A DNA stretch of 64,000 nucleotides, taken from Pseudomonas hygromyciniae (lineage in GTDB: Bacteria > Pseudomonadota > Gammaproteobacteria > Pseudomonadales > Pseudomonadaceae). This document shows positions 9,093-23,093 of the stretch, in pieces; the stretch's first letter is position 1, and every line of letters starts with the position of its first letter. The notes beneath the pieces were generated by a model, which saw only the letters and a program-made list of their open reading frames with translations, had not been told where the DNA came from and did not search any database. The DNA lies in the NCBI RefSeq assembly GCF_016925675.1, contig NZ_CP070506.1, forward strand, positions 4,400,501 through 4,464,500. The letters are read 5' to 3'. The translations under genes and the position numbers were made by a program.

Positions 9093-10439
9093 TTAATTGA
9101 TCTGGAAAGGATATACCGCGCCCAGTTTAAGGATTTGCGTCAGTTCATCCAATGCCGTGCGACACTCGAGCAGCAACTGCGGGTCAGCCAGGTCGGTTTC
9201 GCGCAAGCTGTCGCGGTAGTGCTTGTCGACCCATTGGGTCAGCGTTTCATACAGCGGTGCAGTCATGATAACCCCTGGATTGACCGCCGCCAGTTCAGCC
9301 TCCTTCAACGCCACACGCAAACGCAGGCAGGCCGGGCCGCCGCCGTTCTGCATGCTTTGCTTGAGGTCGAAGACTTTGACTTCGCCGATCGGCCCGCCGG
9401 AGCTGGTCAGGCTTTGCAGGTAGTGCCAGACGCGCTCGTTGTTGCGGCATTCTTCGGGCACGATCAGCAGCATCGAGCCGTCGGCGCGGCTCAGCAACTG
9501 GCTGTTGAACAGGTAGGAACGCACGGCGTCTTCGACACTGACTAGGGCGCGGGGTACGCAGATCGCCTGGAAGTTGCCGCCGACCTTGCCCAGCTTGGCC
9601 TGCAGTTCAGCGAGCATCTGGTCGGTATTGAGGAACGCATCCTCGTGATAGAACAGCACTTCACCGTTACCCACCGCGATCACGTCGTTGTGGAACACCC
9701 CGGCATCGATCACCGCCGGGTTCTGCTGGCCGTAGACCACCCCGTCATCCTGCAGGCCGTGCAAGCGCGCAACTGCCTGGGACGCTTCGAGGGTCTGGCG
9801 CGCCGGGTACTTTTGCGGCGCCGGGTAGCGGGTGTCGAACGCACTGCGGCCAAACACGAAAAACTCCACGCCCGCCTCGCCATATTCGCGGCAGAAACGC
9901 GTGTGGTTGGCCGCGCCTTCGTCACCGAACTGCGCCACCGCCGGCAACGCAGCGTGGTGGGCGAAGTGCTGCTGATCGGCAAACATCGCCCCCAGTACGC
10001 GGCTGGTGGTCGGGTGTTCGATGCTGCGGTGGTATTTGCAGTTGAGGTTGGCGGCGGTGAAATGCACGCGCCCGTCAACGGTGTCGGCGCTCGGGCTGAC
10101 AGTGGCGGCATTGGCCACCCACATGCTCGATGCGGAACAGCTGGCAACCAGCAACGGCATGGCGTGCTTGGCCGCCTGCTGGATCACCTGGGCATCGCTG
10201 CCGGCAAAGCCAAGGCGGCGCAGCGCGGCCACATCCGGACGCTCCTGAGGTGCAAGCACGCCTTGCACAAAACCCATGTCCATCAGGGCTTTCATTTTCG
10301 CCAGGCCCTGCAGCGCCGCTTCCTTGGGGTTGGAGGATTGCTGGCTGTTGCTCTGGGACGCGACGTTGCCGTAGGACAAACCGCCGTAGTTATGGGTCGG
10401 CCCCACGAGACCGTCAAAATTGACTTCACAGGATTTCAT
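9093..10439 (-). CDS. astB: N-succinylarginine dihydrolase
   Basis: A 448-residue enzyme of the amidinotransferase/pentein fold that converts N-succinylarginine to N-succinylornithine, CO2 and 2 NH3. It opens [20 protein letters not shown], the family N terminus, so the ATG at 10439 is used and not one 36 nt further upstream. [13 protein letters not shown] (near residue 245) holds the catalytic His, and [13 protein letters not shown] near the C terminus holds the nucleophilic Cys. It is separated from astD by 152 bp carrying a 90-bp REPIN, an unusual gap within this operon. Also called aruB. Confidence 0.95.
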   Translation of the reverse strand: MKSCEVNFDGLVGPTHNYGGLSYGNVASQSNSQQSSNPKEAALQGLAKMKALMDMGFVQGVLAPQERPDVAALRRLGFAGSDAQVIQQAAKHAMPLLVASCSASSMWVANAATVSPSADTVDGRVHFTAANLNCKYHRSIEHPTTSRVLGAMFADQQHFAHHAALPAVAQFGDEGAANHTRFCREYGEAGVEFFVFGRSAFDTRYPAPQKYPARQTLEASQAVARLHGLQDDGVVYGQQNPAVIDAGVFHNDVIAVGNGEVLFYHEDAFLNTDQMLAELQAKLGKVGGNFQAICVPRALVSVEDAVRSYLFNSQLLSRADGSMLLIVPEECRNNERVWHYLQSLTSSGGPIGEVKVFDLKQSMQNGGGPACLRLRVALKEAELAAVNPGVIMTAPLYETLTQWVDKHYRDSLRETDLADPQLLLECRTALDELTQILKLGAVYPFQIN

Positions 10440-10498
10440 CGGCGAGGCTCCACGAACATCTGTTTTTATAAACAATCTTCATCACACCACAGATCGAA

Positions 10499-10588
10499 TG
10501 TGGGAGCGGGCTTGCTCGCGAAGGCGGCGGACCAGTTACCTAACCTATCAACTGACAGACCGCATTCGCGAGCAAGCCCGCTCCCACA
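10499..10588. repeat. REPIN between astD and astB
   Basis: The outer arms TGTGGGAGCGGGCTTGCTCG are perfectly inverted and the interior has diverged. It lies inside the operon, 3 nt after the astD stop codon, so the stem could protect the upstream mRNA 3' end or reduce astBE expression. Confidence 0.93.
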
Positions 10589-10591
10589 TTT

Positions 10592-13083
<2,492 letters not shown>

Positions 13084-13134
13084 GCTATCTCCTCGGACGG
13101 GCCGCCTGTTACAGGCCACCCGTTAAACTCTGCT

Positions 13135-14154
13135 TTAAACCGCTACCAGACGCACACTGGCGCCTTCGCCGACGCCCAGGGCTTCGGCTGCTTCCAGGTC
13201 CAGGGTCACCGGCTTGCCTGGCGCGTAGTCCAGTTCCAGCATCACCGCACGGTAATCCTGCAACTGCGCGTTGCTCACCAGGTACTGGCGGCCAACGCCC
13301 TTGACCATTTCGCCGACCTTCACCGGTACCACGCGGCTCTGGGCAATCGAGCGGATGCCAGAAACCCGTGCATGCAGGGTCGGGCCACCGTCGAAGATGT
13401 CGATGTAATGGTCGGTTTCAAAACCTTCGCGCATCAGGATGTCGAAGGTGATCTGCGCACGCGGGTGCACCTGGCCCATGGCTTCCTGGGCTTCGTCAGG
13501 CAACAGCGGCACGTAGATCGGGTAATGGGGCATCAGTTCGGCGAGGAACGTGCGGCTCTTCAACCCACACAGGCGCTCGGCGGCGGCGTAGTTGAGATCA
13601 AAGAAGTTGCGGCCGATAGCATCCCAGAACGGCGAATCACCGTTCTCGTCGCTGTAGCCGACAATCTCGGTCACCACCGAGTCCGCGAAACGCTCGGGGT
13701 GGCTGGCGACAAACAGCAGGCGGCCACGGGAATTGAGTTCCGACCACGCCGAACCCACCAGTTCCGGAACCACGTAAAAGCTGGTCAGCAAGCTGTTGCC
13801 AGTCAGGTCGTGGCACTGGGACAGGACGTGGATCTTGTTGTGGATCTTCAGCTCGCGGGACGCGTGGACGAAAGTCTCGTTGCGAAAGCTGTAGAACGGT
13901 TCGGAATACCCAGCCGAAGCGACGATGGCCGAACAGCCCACCAACTTGCCGGCGGCGGTGTCTTCGAGGACAAAGAAATAGCTTTCTTCACCATTGAAAC
14001 TCACTTCGGCAGCGAAGGACGCTTCGCTGGCGGCGATCTTGTCGCTCAGGCGTTCAACGTCATCCGGCAGGGAAGTGACACCAATCGGGCTATCCGCAGC
14101 CAGACGCTGTACCTCGCCCAGATCAGCCATTTGCGCGGGGCGCATCACCAGCAT
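13135..14154 (-). CDS. aruF: Arginine/ornithine N-succinyltransferase, alpha subunit
   Basis: A 339-residue paralogue of AruG, and in Pseudomonas the alpha subunit of the heteromeric arginine and ornithine succinyltransferase. The start MLVMRPAQMADLGEVQRLA at 14154 matches AruG and the family. Shared blocks include GVTSLPDDVERLSDKI, the SPFWDAIGRNFFDLNY motif near residue 180 and HYIDIFDGGPTLHARV near 255. It is 51 bp upstream of aruG and separated from aruC by 228 bp that contain a REPIN. Confidence 0.94.
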   Translation of the reverse strand: MLVMRPAQMADLGEVQRLAADSPIGVTSLPDDVERLSDKIAASEASFAAEVSFNGEESYFFVLEDTAAGKLVGCSAIVASAGYSEPFYSFRNETFVHASRELKIHNKIHVLSQCHDLTGNSLLTSFYVVPELVGSAWSELNSRGRLLFVASHPERFADSVVTEIVGYSDENGDSPFWDAIGRNFFDLNYAAAERLCGLKSRTFLAELMPHYPIYVPLLPDEAQEAMGQVHPRAQITFDILMREGFETDHYIDIFDGGPTLHARVSGIRSIAQSRVVPVKVGEMVKGVGRQYLVSNAQLQDYRAVMLELDYAPGKPVTLDLEAAEALGVGEGASVRLVAV

Positions 14155-14229
14155 GGTGTCACTCCTTAACTCGAAAAACTCACAGAGGAAAAAATGCCGG
14201 ACACGGGATCTGGATTCACACAGATCCAA

Positions 14230-14319
14230 TGTGGGAGCGGGCTTGCTCGCGATAGCAGTGTGTCAGTTGATGAGTCAGGTGACTGATCCACCGCTATCGC
14301 GAGCAAGCCCGCTCCCACA
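14230..14319. repeat. REPIN between aruC and aruF
   Basis: A 90-bp element with inverted outer arms TGTGGGAGCGGGCTTGCTCG and matching GCGATAGC/GCTATCGC inner ends. It is the second REPIN inside the aru operon. The centre has diverged between the arms. Confidence 0.93.
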
Positions 14320-14382
14320 TTGACCGGGCCCGGCACAAAAATTTTTATCCCATGCTCAATCGCTTGAGCATGGGACGGTCCA

Positions 14383-15718
<1,336 letters not shown>

Positions 15719-15915
15719 CGTTTTTCGCGGGTTTACGCCAATGCGACAAATAGCGTCGCAAAGGCGCAGTTTAAACCGTGCAACGGCTTTGTGGGCAGGG
15801 GATGACAGGATCTTCGCAAATCCCCATGACGCACCCGCGCTAACTGTCTACCGCCTGTACAACCTTGCGCACTGGTTTGCTGAAGGCACTTCAAGAGCCA
15901 TCAAGGACAGGCACC

Positions 15916-18900
15916 ATGGCGCAACCGCTTGCAACCCAATCCCCGCACTTCGACATCCTCACCAATGCCATCCCGCCCTGGCTGGGCACCGCGTCACCCG
16001 CCAAGCGTGCGGTACTGGCCATCGACACTCCGGTCATTGCCGACTGGTACCTGCGCGCCACCGAGCAGCAGCACGCGCATCTCAAGCACCTGAACGGCGC
16101 CGCCTGGGCCGCACAAAATCGCGTGGACAAAGCCCTAGTCGCCCTGCAGAGCCCCGAGACCTTTGGCGCCGCACGCCTGCAGGCGGCGCTCAAGGATGAG
16201 TTCGGCATCGACACCGACGTGCGCACGACCTACCTGCAACTGTATGTGCCCCTGACCCTCGCCGGGTTCACGGTCAGGCCGGGGGCGGCGAGGACATGGT
16301 CGGTCTCGTTGCTTGACGCGGCCCTGCATAATTTCGAAACCGACGAGCCCTACGAGCAGCACTCAGGATTCAGCACCCAGCCAACGCCGACGGGCCAATT
16401 CACCCAACTGCCGGATCTGGACGCAAAGATCAGCATCGCGCAATTCACCCAACTGTGCCGACGCCTGGATATCGGCGCGGCCTATCAACGCTATCTGGAT
16501 GAGTATCTGGACCTGGACAACCCCGTGGCCCGCACCAGCCTGGAGTACTGGCTCAAACAGAGCCATCTGGGGGCGCTGCAATTGGCGCTGTACATGGCCC
16601 TGCTCAAGAACGACCTGCCTGCCGCCAGCCATGACGCGGTACTCAACCTGCTCAACAATGGCCATACCGCACACAATGACTGCCCGCCGCTAGTGGCCCA
16701 TGACCTGCGGATCATGGACTGCAACCTGACCGGCATCGTGCTGTTTGCGCCGAACCTTGAGCGCAGCACCGAAGTGGTGCCGCTGATCGCCTATATTCCC
16801 GACGACCCGCTGCACCCGGTCAAACACTACCCCAGCAGCGCGGCGTTCATGCAGAGCCTGGCCGCCAGGCTGCGGGCCACGGACTATCAACAGTTTTTCA
16901 GCCGGTTTGTCCACCATGAAGACGCCGCAGTGTTTTTTGCCGACCTCAACCAACGCCTCGGCCAGGTCTCGTGGCATCCGCACACCGCAGGCGATCCGCT
17001 GCCCAGTTGGCGCGACACCCCAACCCAACGGCCCAACCTGCAATTTCGCAGCCTGGAAATCAAAGGCGACCTGTTCGCCCATCTGTTCCAGATGAAACTG
17101 AGCAAGCTGCAAGCCGACAGCCAGAGCCACGCTGTCTCCACCGCTCGTGTCGACCAGAACGCACGCTGGCGACGCTGGGCGCTCATTCAGAAAATCGCCG
17201 AAAGTGTGTTACAGGTCATCGCCTTTGTGGCCCTGCCATTCATCCCCCCCCTGGGCGCGCTGATGCTGGCCTACACCGCCTATCAGGTCCTCGACGAAGC
17301 CTTCGAAGGGATTGTCGACTGGGCCGAAGGCCTGCAACGCAAAGCCCTGGAGCACGCCTTGGGCCTGACGGAGCAACTGGTGCAACTGGGCCTGTTTGCC
17401 ACCGGTATTCCCATCGCCACCGCACTGCTGCGCAAGGCCTTGCCCCAGCAGATGCTGGAGTTTTTCGAAAGCCTGCACCCCGTCAAGCGCCCCGATGGCC
17501 AACCCCGCCTGTGGCAACCGGACCTGAACCCCTACCGCCAGGATATGACGCTGCCAGCCGATGCCCGCCCTGACGCGCAAGGCCTGCACTTGCACAACGA
17601 CAAACCCATCCTTGCCCTCGACGGCGCGCATTACCACGTGCAAGAAGACGCCGGGCGCTACTTCATCCTCCACCCCACACGCCCTGAAGCCTATCGCCCA
17701 CAGGTCATGACCAATGGCCAGGGGGCCTGGGTCACTGAACTGGAAAACCCGCTGAGTTGGGACCGCACCACCCTGATGCGCCGCCTCGGTTATCAGACCG
17801 ACACCTTCAGCGATGAGCAACTGGCACAGGCCCGTGACAGCAGCGCCACCCACGACAACACCCTGCGTAAAATGCATGCCACCCAGCAGACGCCCCCTCC
17901 ACTGTTGGCGGACAGTCTCAAGCGCTTTGGCATCGACCAGCAGTTGCAGGACTTCCTGGCGCAACTGAACAGCGACGATCCAGCGGTCTATGCCAAGGCC
18001 GATCCACAGACCCAGTTGCAGTTACTCATCAGCTACGGACTGTGGCCTTCGAGCAAGACCCTGCGGGTACTCGATGCCAGCGGCAGAACCCTCTGGGAAT
18101 TCCCCGGTGAAGACGGAGCCAGCACCGTGCAGGTGCTGGAGGCGCAACTGCACAACGGCGATTTGCTGCCGACCCTGATCGAAGGTTTGAGCGAACCGGA
18201 GCGCAAACAGCTGCTGGACGAAGAGTTCGGCCTGCCGCCCTCCTCCAGCCGCACCCGCGCCGGCGCCTTGCGCAAGACCCTGGCGCGGCTTGCCGAAGAC
18301 AAGCGTTTCTCGTTATTCGATTCACGCTACCGGGGCCTGGACCGCACCTCCGATGCCAGGGCCCAGAAAATCATCGACAGCGTCTCACGCCCCGGCCTGC
18401 CCGCGCCGGTGGCCGAAGAACTGCTGGCCAGCGCCAGTGGTGAGGAACTCAAGGCCATCGACGCCGGCACAGTCCCCCCTCGCCTGGTGGAACTGGCCGA
18501 GTGGTCGCTGCATGAAGTGCGCACCACCCGCGCCTATGAGGGGCTGTACCTGGACACCGTAGAGAACCCGGACACGTGTCGGCTCGCCCTGCACTCCCTG
18601 GAAAACCTCAGCGGCTGGCCGACGTGGATACGCCTGGAGGTCCGCCAGTATCGCGCCGACGGCCCGCTGCTGGATGCAATCGGCCCCACCCATGCGTTGA
18701 CCCAAAGGACCCTGGTGGCCACGCCGGACGGCCAGTACATCCCGGAAAACGGCCAGGGTGCGCTGTTCGGCAGCACCGACTTTTACACCGCCATCCTGCA
18801 AGCCCTGCCCGACAGTGCGCGCGATGCCCTGAAAATCCATATCGGCCAAGGCCCGCGTCTCAAGCAGGCGATCGGCCAATCCCCGGCGGACCGCCCGACG

Positions 18901-21828
18901 CTGCGCACACTGCTCGATACCGACCCGCTGCACAAGCCCGCCTACGACCCCAATGTCATGCGCTTACGCGGCGGTATGGACGGCTACCTGCCCGCCGCTC
19001 CCGAACAGCCGGGGCCCCGCCGCGGCCCGTCGCTTGAGCAACAACTTCAGAGCCTGCGCCCGCAACTGACGCCGACGAGAATCCGCGAAGTAATAGCCAC
19101 CCTGCAAAACACCCCCGGCGGTGCACAGGCGGAGCTGACGCGGCTGCGCAACGAATACATCCAACTGGACCTGGCCCTGGTGGTCTGGGAATCGCAAACG
19201 CCGCGTACCCACCTCAACACCGGCGCCCCGTTGAGCGCGACTGACCATGAGTACCTGCGCCGTGATCGCAGCCTGTTTTCCCACCAGATACGACGGGCCT
19301 GGCGCCAGGAAACCGCAATCGACCACTTTTACGAATCACCGGCCACCAACGGCTATACGCTGCGTCTATCCGTCCCTCTGCTCGGCGAATTGCCGCCACT
19401 GACTGCCCGCTTCGAGCACATATCCCACCTGGAACTGCAAGGTGCCCATCAACACATCGAAGTCGATGGTTTCCTGCGGTTGTTTCCAAGGCTGCGGTAC
19501 TTGAGCCTGCGCAATCTTGATCTAGGCGAGCTGCCGCCTTGCCTTGCTTCAGTCAACAGCCTCAACGAACTGATCCTGAACAACTGCAATATCCGCTTGA
19601 CCGAACACAGCCAGGCCACCATCAGCGCGATGACGAACCTGTTGACCCTGGACCTGTACAACAACCCCCTGAGCCTGATTCCAAACCTTGAGCAGATGCC
19701 GCAGTTGCAATACGTGGACCTGGCCAGCACCGGCATCGAGCAGGTCCCCCGCGGCCTGTTGAGCAGGACTCACCTGACGTTGGTGATGCTGTCCAATAAC
19801 CGGATCAGCACACTGCCCGACGCACTGTTCGACTTGCCCACTGACGTCACGCGGCATTTCGATCTGTCCGATAATCCGCTGTCAACCGAAGCGCTTGAAC
19901 GTGTCAAAACCTACTTCCAGCGCAACCATTACTATCTGGAAGCCGCCCCTCAATACGCTGATCGTGAGCAAGCCAGACGACTATTCCCCTCACTCAGCGC
20001 CGATCAGATCAACCAGTTCATCTATAGCCTGCCCGGTGACCTGGCGGCTGGCCGAATCGAGATGACCCGACTGGAAGGCGAGTTCCCGAAAATCCGCCTC
20101 GACAGCCTGGCCTGGGCCAATGACAGCACAGTCGACACCGTGGAACACGACCTGCGCCAGCGCTTCATCAACGCCCTGGAGGCATGCTGGCGTCGTGACA
20201 CAACCGCGGGCGACGCCGCCCATGGTCAAGCCATGCCCAGCTACGAATTCAGCCTGTTCATTCCAGTGAGCGGCGAATTGCCCGCCCTGCGCACCTCGTT
20301 CAGTCACGTGTCGGTGCTCGCCCTCAAAGGGTCGGGCTCGAACCTGGGGCTGGATGCGTTCCTGCAGAGTTTTCCGGCGCTCACCGCGCTGCACATCGAG
20401 AACTACACACTGGGTGAACTGCCGCAGATCAGCCATCTGCCTCGACTCGCTTACCTGGTGCTGGATCGCTGCGCCATAGGTTTGTCGCCCACCACCGCGC
20501 AAACCCTGCAGCGTATGACTGAACTCAAGCATCTGAACCTAGACAACAACCCCTTGGCGAGGCTGCCGGATTTCAGCCAAATGCCACAGCTGGCCAGCCT
20601 GTCACTGCGCAACACCGGCTTGACCGAGCTGCCACCCTCGCTGATTAACCCGCCCACAATGCGTGTGCGCGTGGATTTGAGCCAAAACACCCTACATGAA
20701 CTGACAGACGAAGCCTTCCTCTTGCCACCCACCGTCAGCGGCGCCTTTGACCTGTCGGCCAACCCCTTGTCGCCCTCGACCTTGCGGCGAGTGAAGAGCT
20801 ATTGCCGGGCCACGGGAGAACACTGGAACGCCGATATCCCCGCCCACCAACTGCAGCGCCTCAATGACCTTTACCCCACGCTCTCGGCGCGCGACTGCAA
20901 GCGCATCTTCTTTGAGCTGCCGGGCGAACTGGAGGACGCTGACACACAGCTCAGCCGCCTGAGTGCCGAATACGAACAGCTCAACGACGGCCTGCAAGTC
21001 TGGGCCCTGAATGTCCCCGCCATGGCCGAAGTACGCGACCCGGCCTTCAACGAAAACGCCCGCGCCGAGGAACAGATTCGCCGCCTGGGCTTCAAGGAAT
21101 TGCTGCTGCGCTGCTGGCGCAGAGAGACGGAATACGACGAGAACGAATGGCCAGCCAGCCGCAGCTACAAGCTGATGTTCAACGGCCAGTTTCTCGGGGA
21201 CCTGCCGGCGCTCAATGCGCGCCTGGAGCATGTCTCGCAACTGGAACTGATCGGTGACGGCAGTCGCAGACGCGCAGACGATTTCCTGCGCGCATTCCCC
21301 AACTTGACCAGCCTGACGATGGAGAGCCATGCCCTGCCGAGCATTCCCGACAGCGTGTTCAATCTCCAGCGTTTGCGGCAGCTCAAGCTCAACGACAATT
21401 TGATTCGCATCAGGCCGGACAGCGTCGAGCAATTGACGAGCCTGACCGACCTCAACGTCCTGGACTTGAGCGACAACCCGCTTGGCCACAGCCCCGACCT
21501 GAGCAATTGCACACGCCTGATCATGGTGTACCTGCACAACTGCGAACTCCATGAGGTGCCGCCAGGGACATTCAGCCTGCCACGCTTGCGGGTCCTGGAT
21601 TTGAGCGACAACCTGATCCAGCACTTGTCGACAGACCTGCTGGAAATGCCACTGCCACTCAACGACGACTCGGACCTGAGCGGCAATCCCTTGTCCATCG
21701 CAAGCATTGCGATATTGCGCAGGTATTACCAGCAGACGGGTTATGAGTTGGGTGTGCAACAAGCAATGTTTGACGAAGAGGGGATCGCGCTGACACCGCC
21801 CAGTACGCCGGAGCCCATGGAGGAGTGA
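15916..21828 (+). CDS. Giant leucine-rich-repeat protein related to dermonecrotic-toxin/NEL-type effectors
   Basis: A 1970-residue protein. The first ~1040 residues resemble the large N-terminal region (DUF6543-like) of Pseudomonas LRR effectors. They contain two long hydrophobic stretches near residues 430-458 and 483-507 (LQVIAFVALPFIPPLGALML), possibly membrane-inserting. From about 1040 to 1950 there are three tandem ~300-residue modules. Each has a helical linker ending in a WRRET-type motif (AWRQETA, CWRRDTT, CWRRETE) and then 5-6 leucine-rich repeats (LTLDLYNNPL, LKHLNLDNNPL, LNVLDLSDNPL). Relatives often end in a NEL-type ubiquitin-ligase domain; here the protein stops after a short acidic tail. 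ATG at 15916 has AAGGAC upstream; an in-frame TTG lies 51 nt earlier. It sits between aruC and argR. The activity is not known. Confidence 0.75.
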   Translation: MAQPLATQSPHFDILTNAIPPWLGTASPAKRAVLAIDTPVIADWYLRATEQQHAHLKHLNGAAWAAQNRVDKALVALQSPETFGAARLQAALKDEFGIDTDVRTTYLQLYVPLTLAGFTVRPGAARTWSVSLLDAALHNFETDEPYEQHSGFSTQPTPTGQFTQLPDLDAKISIAQFTQLCRRLDIGAAYQRYLDEYLDLDNPVARTSLEYWLKQSHLGALQLALYMALLKNDLPAASHDAVLNLLNNGHTAHNDCPPLVAHDLRIMDCNLTGIVLFAPNLERSTEVVPLIAYIPDDPLHPVKHYPSSAAFMQSLAARLRATDYQQFFSRFVHHEDAAVFFADLNQRLGQVSWHPHTAGDPLPSWRDTPTQRPNLQFRSLEIKGDLFAHLFQMKLSKLQADSQSHAVSTARVDQNARWRRWALIQKIAESVLQVIAFVALPFIPPLGALMLAYTAYQVLDEAFEGIVDWAEGLQRKALEHALGLTEQLVQLGLFATGIPIATALLRKALPQQMLEFFESLHPVKRPDGQPRLWQPDLNPYRQDMTLPADARPDAQGLHLHNDKPILALDGAHYHVQEDAGRYFILHPTRPEAYRPQVMTNGQGAWVTELENPLSWDRTTLMRRLGYQTDTFSDEQLAQARDSSATHDNTLRKMHATQQTPPPLLADSLKRFGIDQQLQDFLAQLNSDDPAVYAKADPQTQLQLLISYGLWPSSKTLRVLDASGRTLWEFPGEDGASTVQVLEAQLHNGDLLPTLIEGLSEPERKQLLDEEFGLPPSSSRTRAGALRKTLARLAEDKRFSLFDSRYRGLDRTSDARAQKIIDSVSRPGLPAPVAEELLASASGEELKAIDAGTVPPRLVELAEWSLHEVRTTRAYEGLYLDTVENPDTCRLALHSLENLSGWPTWIRLEVRQYRADGPLLDAIGPTHALTQRTLVATPDGQYIPENGQGALFGSTDFYTAILQALPDSARDALKIHIGQGPRLKQAIGQSPADRPTLRTLLDTDPLHKPAYDPNVMRLRGGMDGYLPAAPEQPGPRRGPSLEQQLQSLRPQLTPTRIREVIATLQNTPGGAQAELTRLRNEYIQLDLALVVWESQTPRTHLNTGAPLSATDHEYLRRDRSLFSHQIRRAWRQETAIDHFYESPATNGYTLRLSVPLLGELPPLTARFEHISHLELQGAHQHIEVDGFLRLFPRLRYLSLRNLDLGELPPCLASVNSLNELILNNCNIRLTEHSQATISAMTNLLTLDLYNNPLSLIPNLEQMPQLQYVDLASTGIEQVPRGLLSRTHLTLVMLSNNRISTLPDALFDLPTDVTRHFDLSDNPLSTEALERVKTYFQRNHYYLEAAPQYADREQARRLFPSLSADQINQFIYSLPGDLAAGRIEMTRLEGEFPKIRLDSLAWANDSTVDTVEHDLRQRFINALEACWRRDTTAGDAAHGQAMPSYEFSLFIPVSGELPALRTSFSHVSVLALKGSGSNLGLDAFLQSFPALTALHIENYTLGELPQISHLPRLAYLVLDRCAIGLSPTTAQTLQRMTELKHLNLDNNPLARLPDFSQMPQLASLSLRNTGLTELPPSLINPPTMRVRVDLSQNTLHELTDEAFLLPPTVSGAFDLSANPLSPSTLRRVKSYCRATGEHWNADIPAHQLQRLNDLYPTLSARDCKRIFFELPGELEDADTQLSRLSAEYEQLNDGLQVWALNVPAMAEVRDPAFNENARAEEQIRRLGFKELLLRCWRRETEYDENEWPASRSYKLMFNGQFLGDLPALNARLEHVSQLELIGDGSRRRADDFLRAFPNLTSLTMESHALPSIPDSVFNLQRLRQLKLNDNLIRIRPDSVEQLTSLTDLNVLDLSDNPLGHSPDLSNCTRLIMVYLHNCELHEVPPGTFSLPRLRVLDLSDNLIQHLSTDLLEMPLPLNDDSDLSGNPLSIASIAILRRYYQQTGYELGVQQAMFDEEGIALTPPSTPEPMEE

Positions 21829-21895
21829 TGCTGTTGTGGTAAGGGGGCTTAACCATCCTTTCCAGAACAAGCCCCTCTCCCACAGCGTCGCCTTG

Positions 21896-22876
21896 TCAGC
21901 CGCGCTCGGAGGGCACCGACGACAACTCGAACGGGCTGCTGCTGCGCCGTTGGTTGCGATCTTCACGGGGGGTGGCGCCAAAGAAGTTGCGGTAGGCGCT
22001 GGAGAAGTGCGGCCCCGAGGAGAAGCCGCAAGACAGGCCGATCTGGATGATCGACTTGCTGGTCTGCATCAACATCTGCCGTGCCTTGTTCAGGCGCAGC
22101 TCCAGGTAGTACTGGCTGGGAACGCGATTGAGGTACTGCTTGAAGATCCGTTCCAGTTGTCGTCGCGACACGCACACATGCTGGGCAATTTCGTCGGTGG
22201 TCAGCGGCTCTTCGATATTGGCTTCCATCAGCAACACGGCCTGGGTCAGCTTCGGGTGGCTGGAGCCCAGGCGGTTTTGCAGGGGGATTCGTTGGCGCTC
22301 GCCGCCTTCGCGGATGCGCTCCACCACCAGTTCTTCGGAGACCGCGCCAGCCAGTTCGGCGCCGTGGTCACGGGCCAGTACCGCCAGCAGCAGGTCGAGC
22401 ACCGACATGCCACCGCAGGCCGTCAGGCGATCACGGTCCCAGTCGAACAAATGGCTGGTGGCGATGACCTTGGGAAAGCGCTCGGCGAAATCGTCCTGCC
22501 AACGCCAGTGCACGGCGGCGCGATAGCCATCGAGCAACCCCAGTTGCGCCAGCGGATACACGCCTGCCGACAGGCCGCCGATCACGCAACCGGAACGAAC
22601 GAGCTGCTTGAGCGCGGCGCTTAGTTGCGAGGCGATCACGGTCGGCGGTTCGTCCGCCAGCAGGAACAGTTTCTGGAAGCCTTCGAGCTTGCCGGCCCAA
22701 GGCTCGCCCGGCAATTGCCAGGCGCCTTCGGCTGGCGGCTCGGCCTGCAGGAACGACAGCTCATACACCACATCCGGATGCACCCGCTGAGCAACGCGCA
22801 AGGCCTCCTCAGCCAGCGCAAGCGTGAGTGCTTTTGTGCTGGGCCAAATCAGGAAACCAATTTTATGGGCGGTCAT
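21896..22876 (-). CDS. argR: Arginine-responsive transcriptional regulator ArgR (AraC family)
   Basis: A 326-residue AraC/XylS-type regulator, unrelated to the E. coli ArgR repressor. It has an N-terminal GATase1-like sensing domain (IGFLIWPSTKALTLALAEEA, CVIGGLSAGVYPLAQLGLL, ACGGMSVLDLLLAV). A C-terminal double helix-turn-helix follows from about residue 215 (TTDEIAQHVCVSRRQLERIF, IIQIGLSCGFSSGPHFSSAY). In P. aeruginosa it activates aru and aot and represses arginine biosynthesis. It is the last gene of the aot cluster, separated from aotP by 217 bp with a REPIN. It is convergent with the giant LRR gene. Confidence 0.93.
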   Translation of the reverse strand: MTAHKIGFLIWPSTKALTLALAEEALRVAQRVHPDVVYELSFLQAEPPAEGAWQLPGEPWAGKLEGFQKLFLLADEPPTVIASQLSAALKQLVRSGCVIGGLSAGVYPLAQLGLLDGYRAAVHWRWQDDFAERFPKVIATSHLFDWDRDRLTACGGMSVLDLLLAVLARDHGAELAGAVSEELVVERIREGGERQRIPLQNRLGSSHPKLTQAVLLMEANIEEPLTTDEIAQHVCVSRRQLERIFKQYLNRVPSQYYLELRLNKARQMLMQTSKSIIQIGLSCGFSSGPHFSSAYRNFFGATPREDRNQRRSSSPFELSSVPSERG

Positions 22877-22973
22877 GGAGTGCTATCCGAAGCGAGTAAC
22901 GGTAATGAAGACAAAGGCCAATGCTAGCCCGTAAACCAACACAAAGCTTAAAAACGATAAAGACCTGCTTCCC

Positions 22974-23073
22974 TGTAGGAGCGAGCTTGCTCGCGAAAAA
23001 CCTGAGAACACGACGGGGTATCAGGCTTCCCGCGTTTTCGTTGACGATCTTCGCGAGTAAGCTCGCTCCTACA
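22974..23073. repeat. REPIN between aotP and argR
   Basis: Outer arms TGTAGGAGCGAGCTTGCTCG and CGAGTAAGCTCGCTCCTACA, with one mismatch, enclose an unrelated centre. This is the GTAGGAGCGAGC subtype, different from the GTGGGAGCGGGC elements of the aru operon. Confidence 0.9.
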
Positions 23074-23093
23074 GGCGGGAGCAACGGCCTTGA

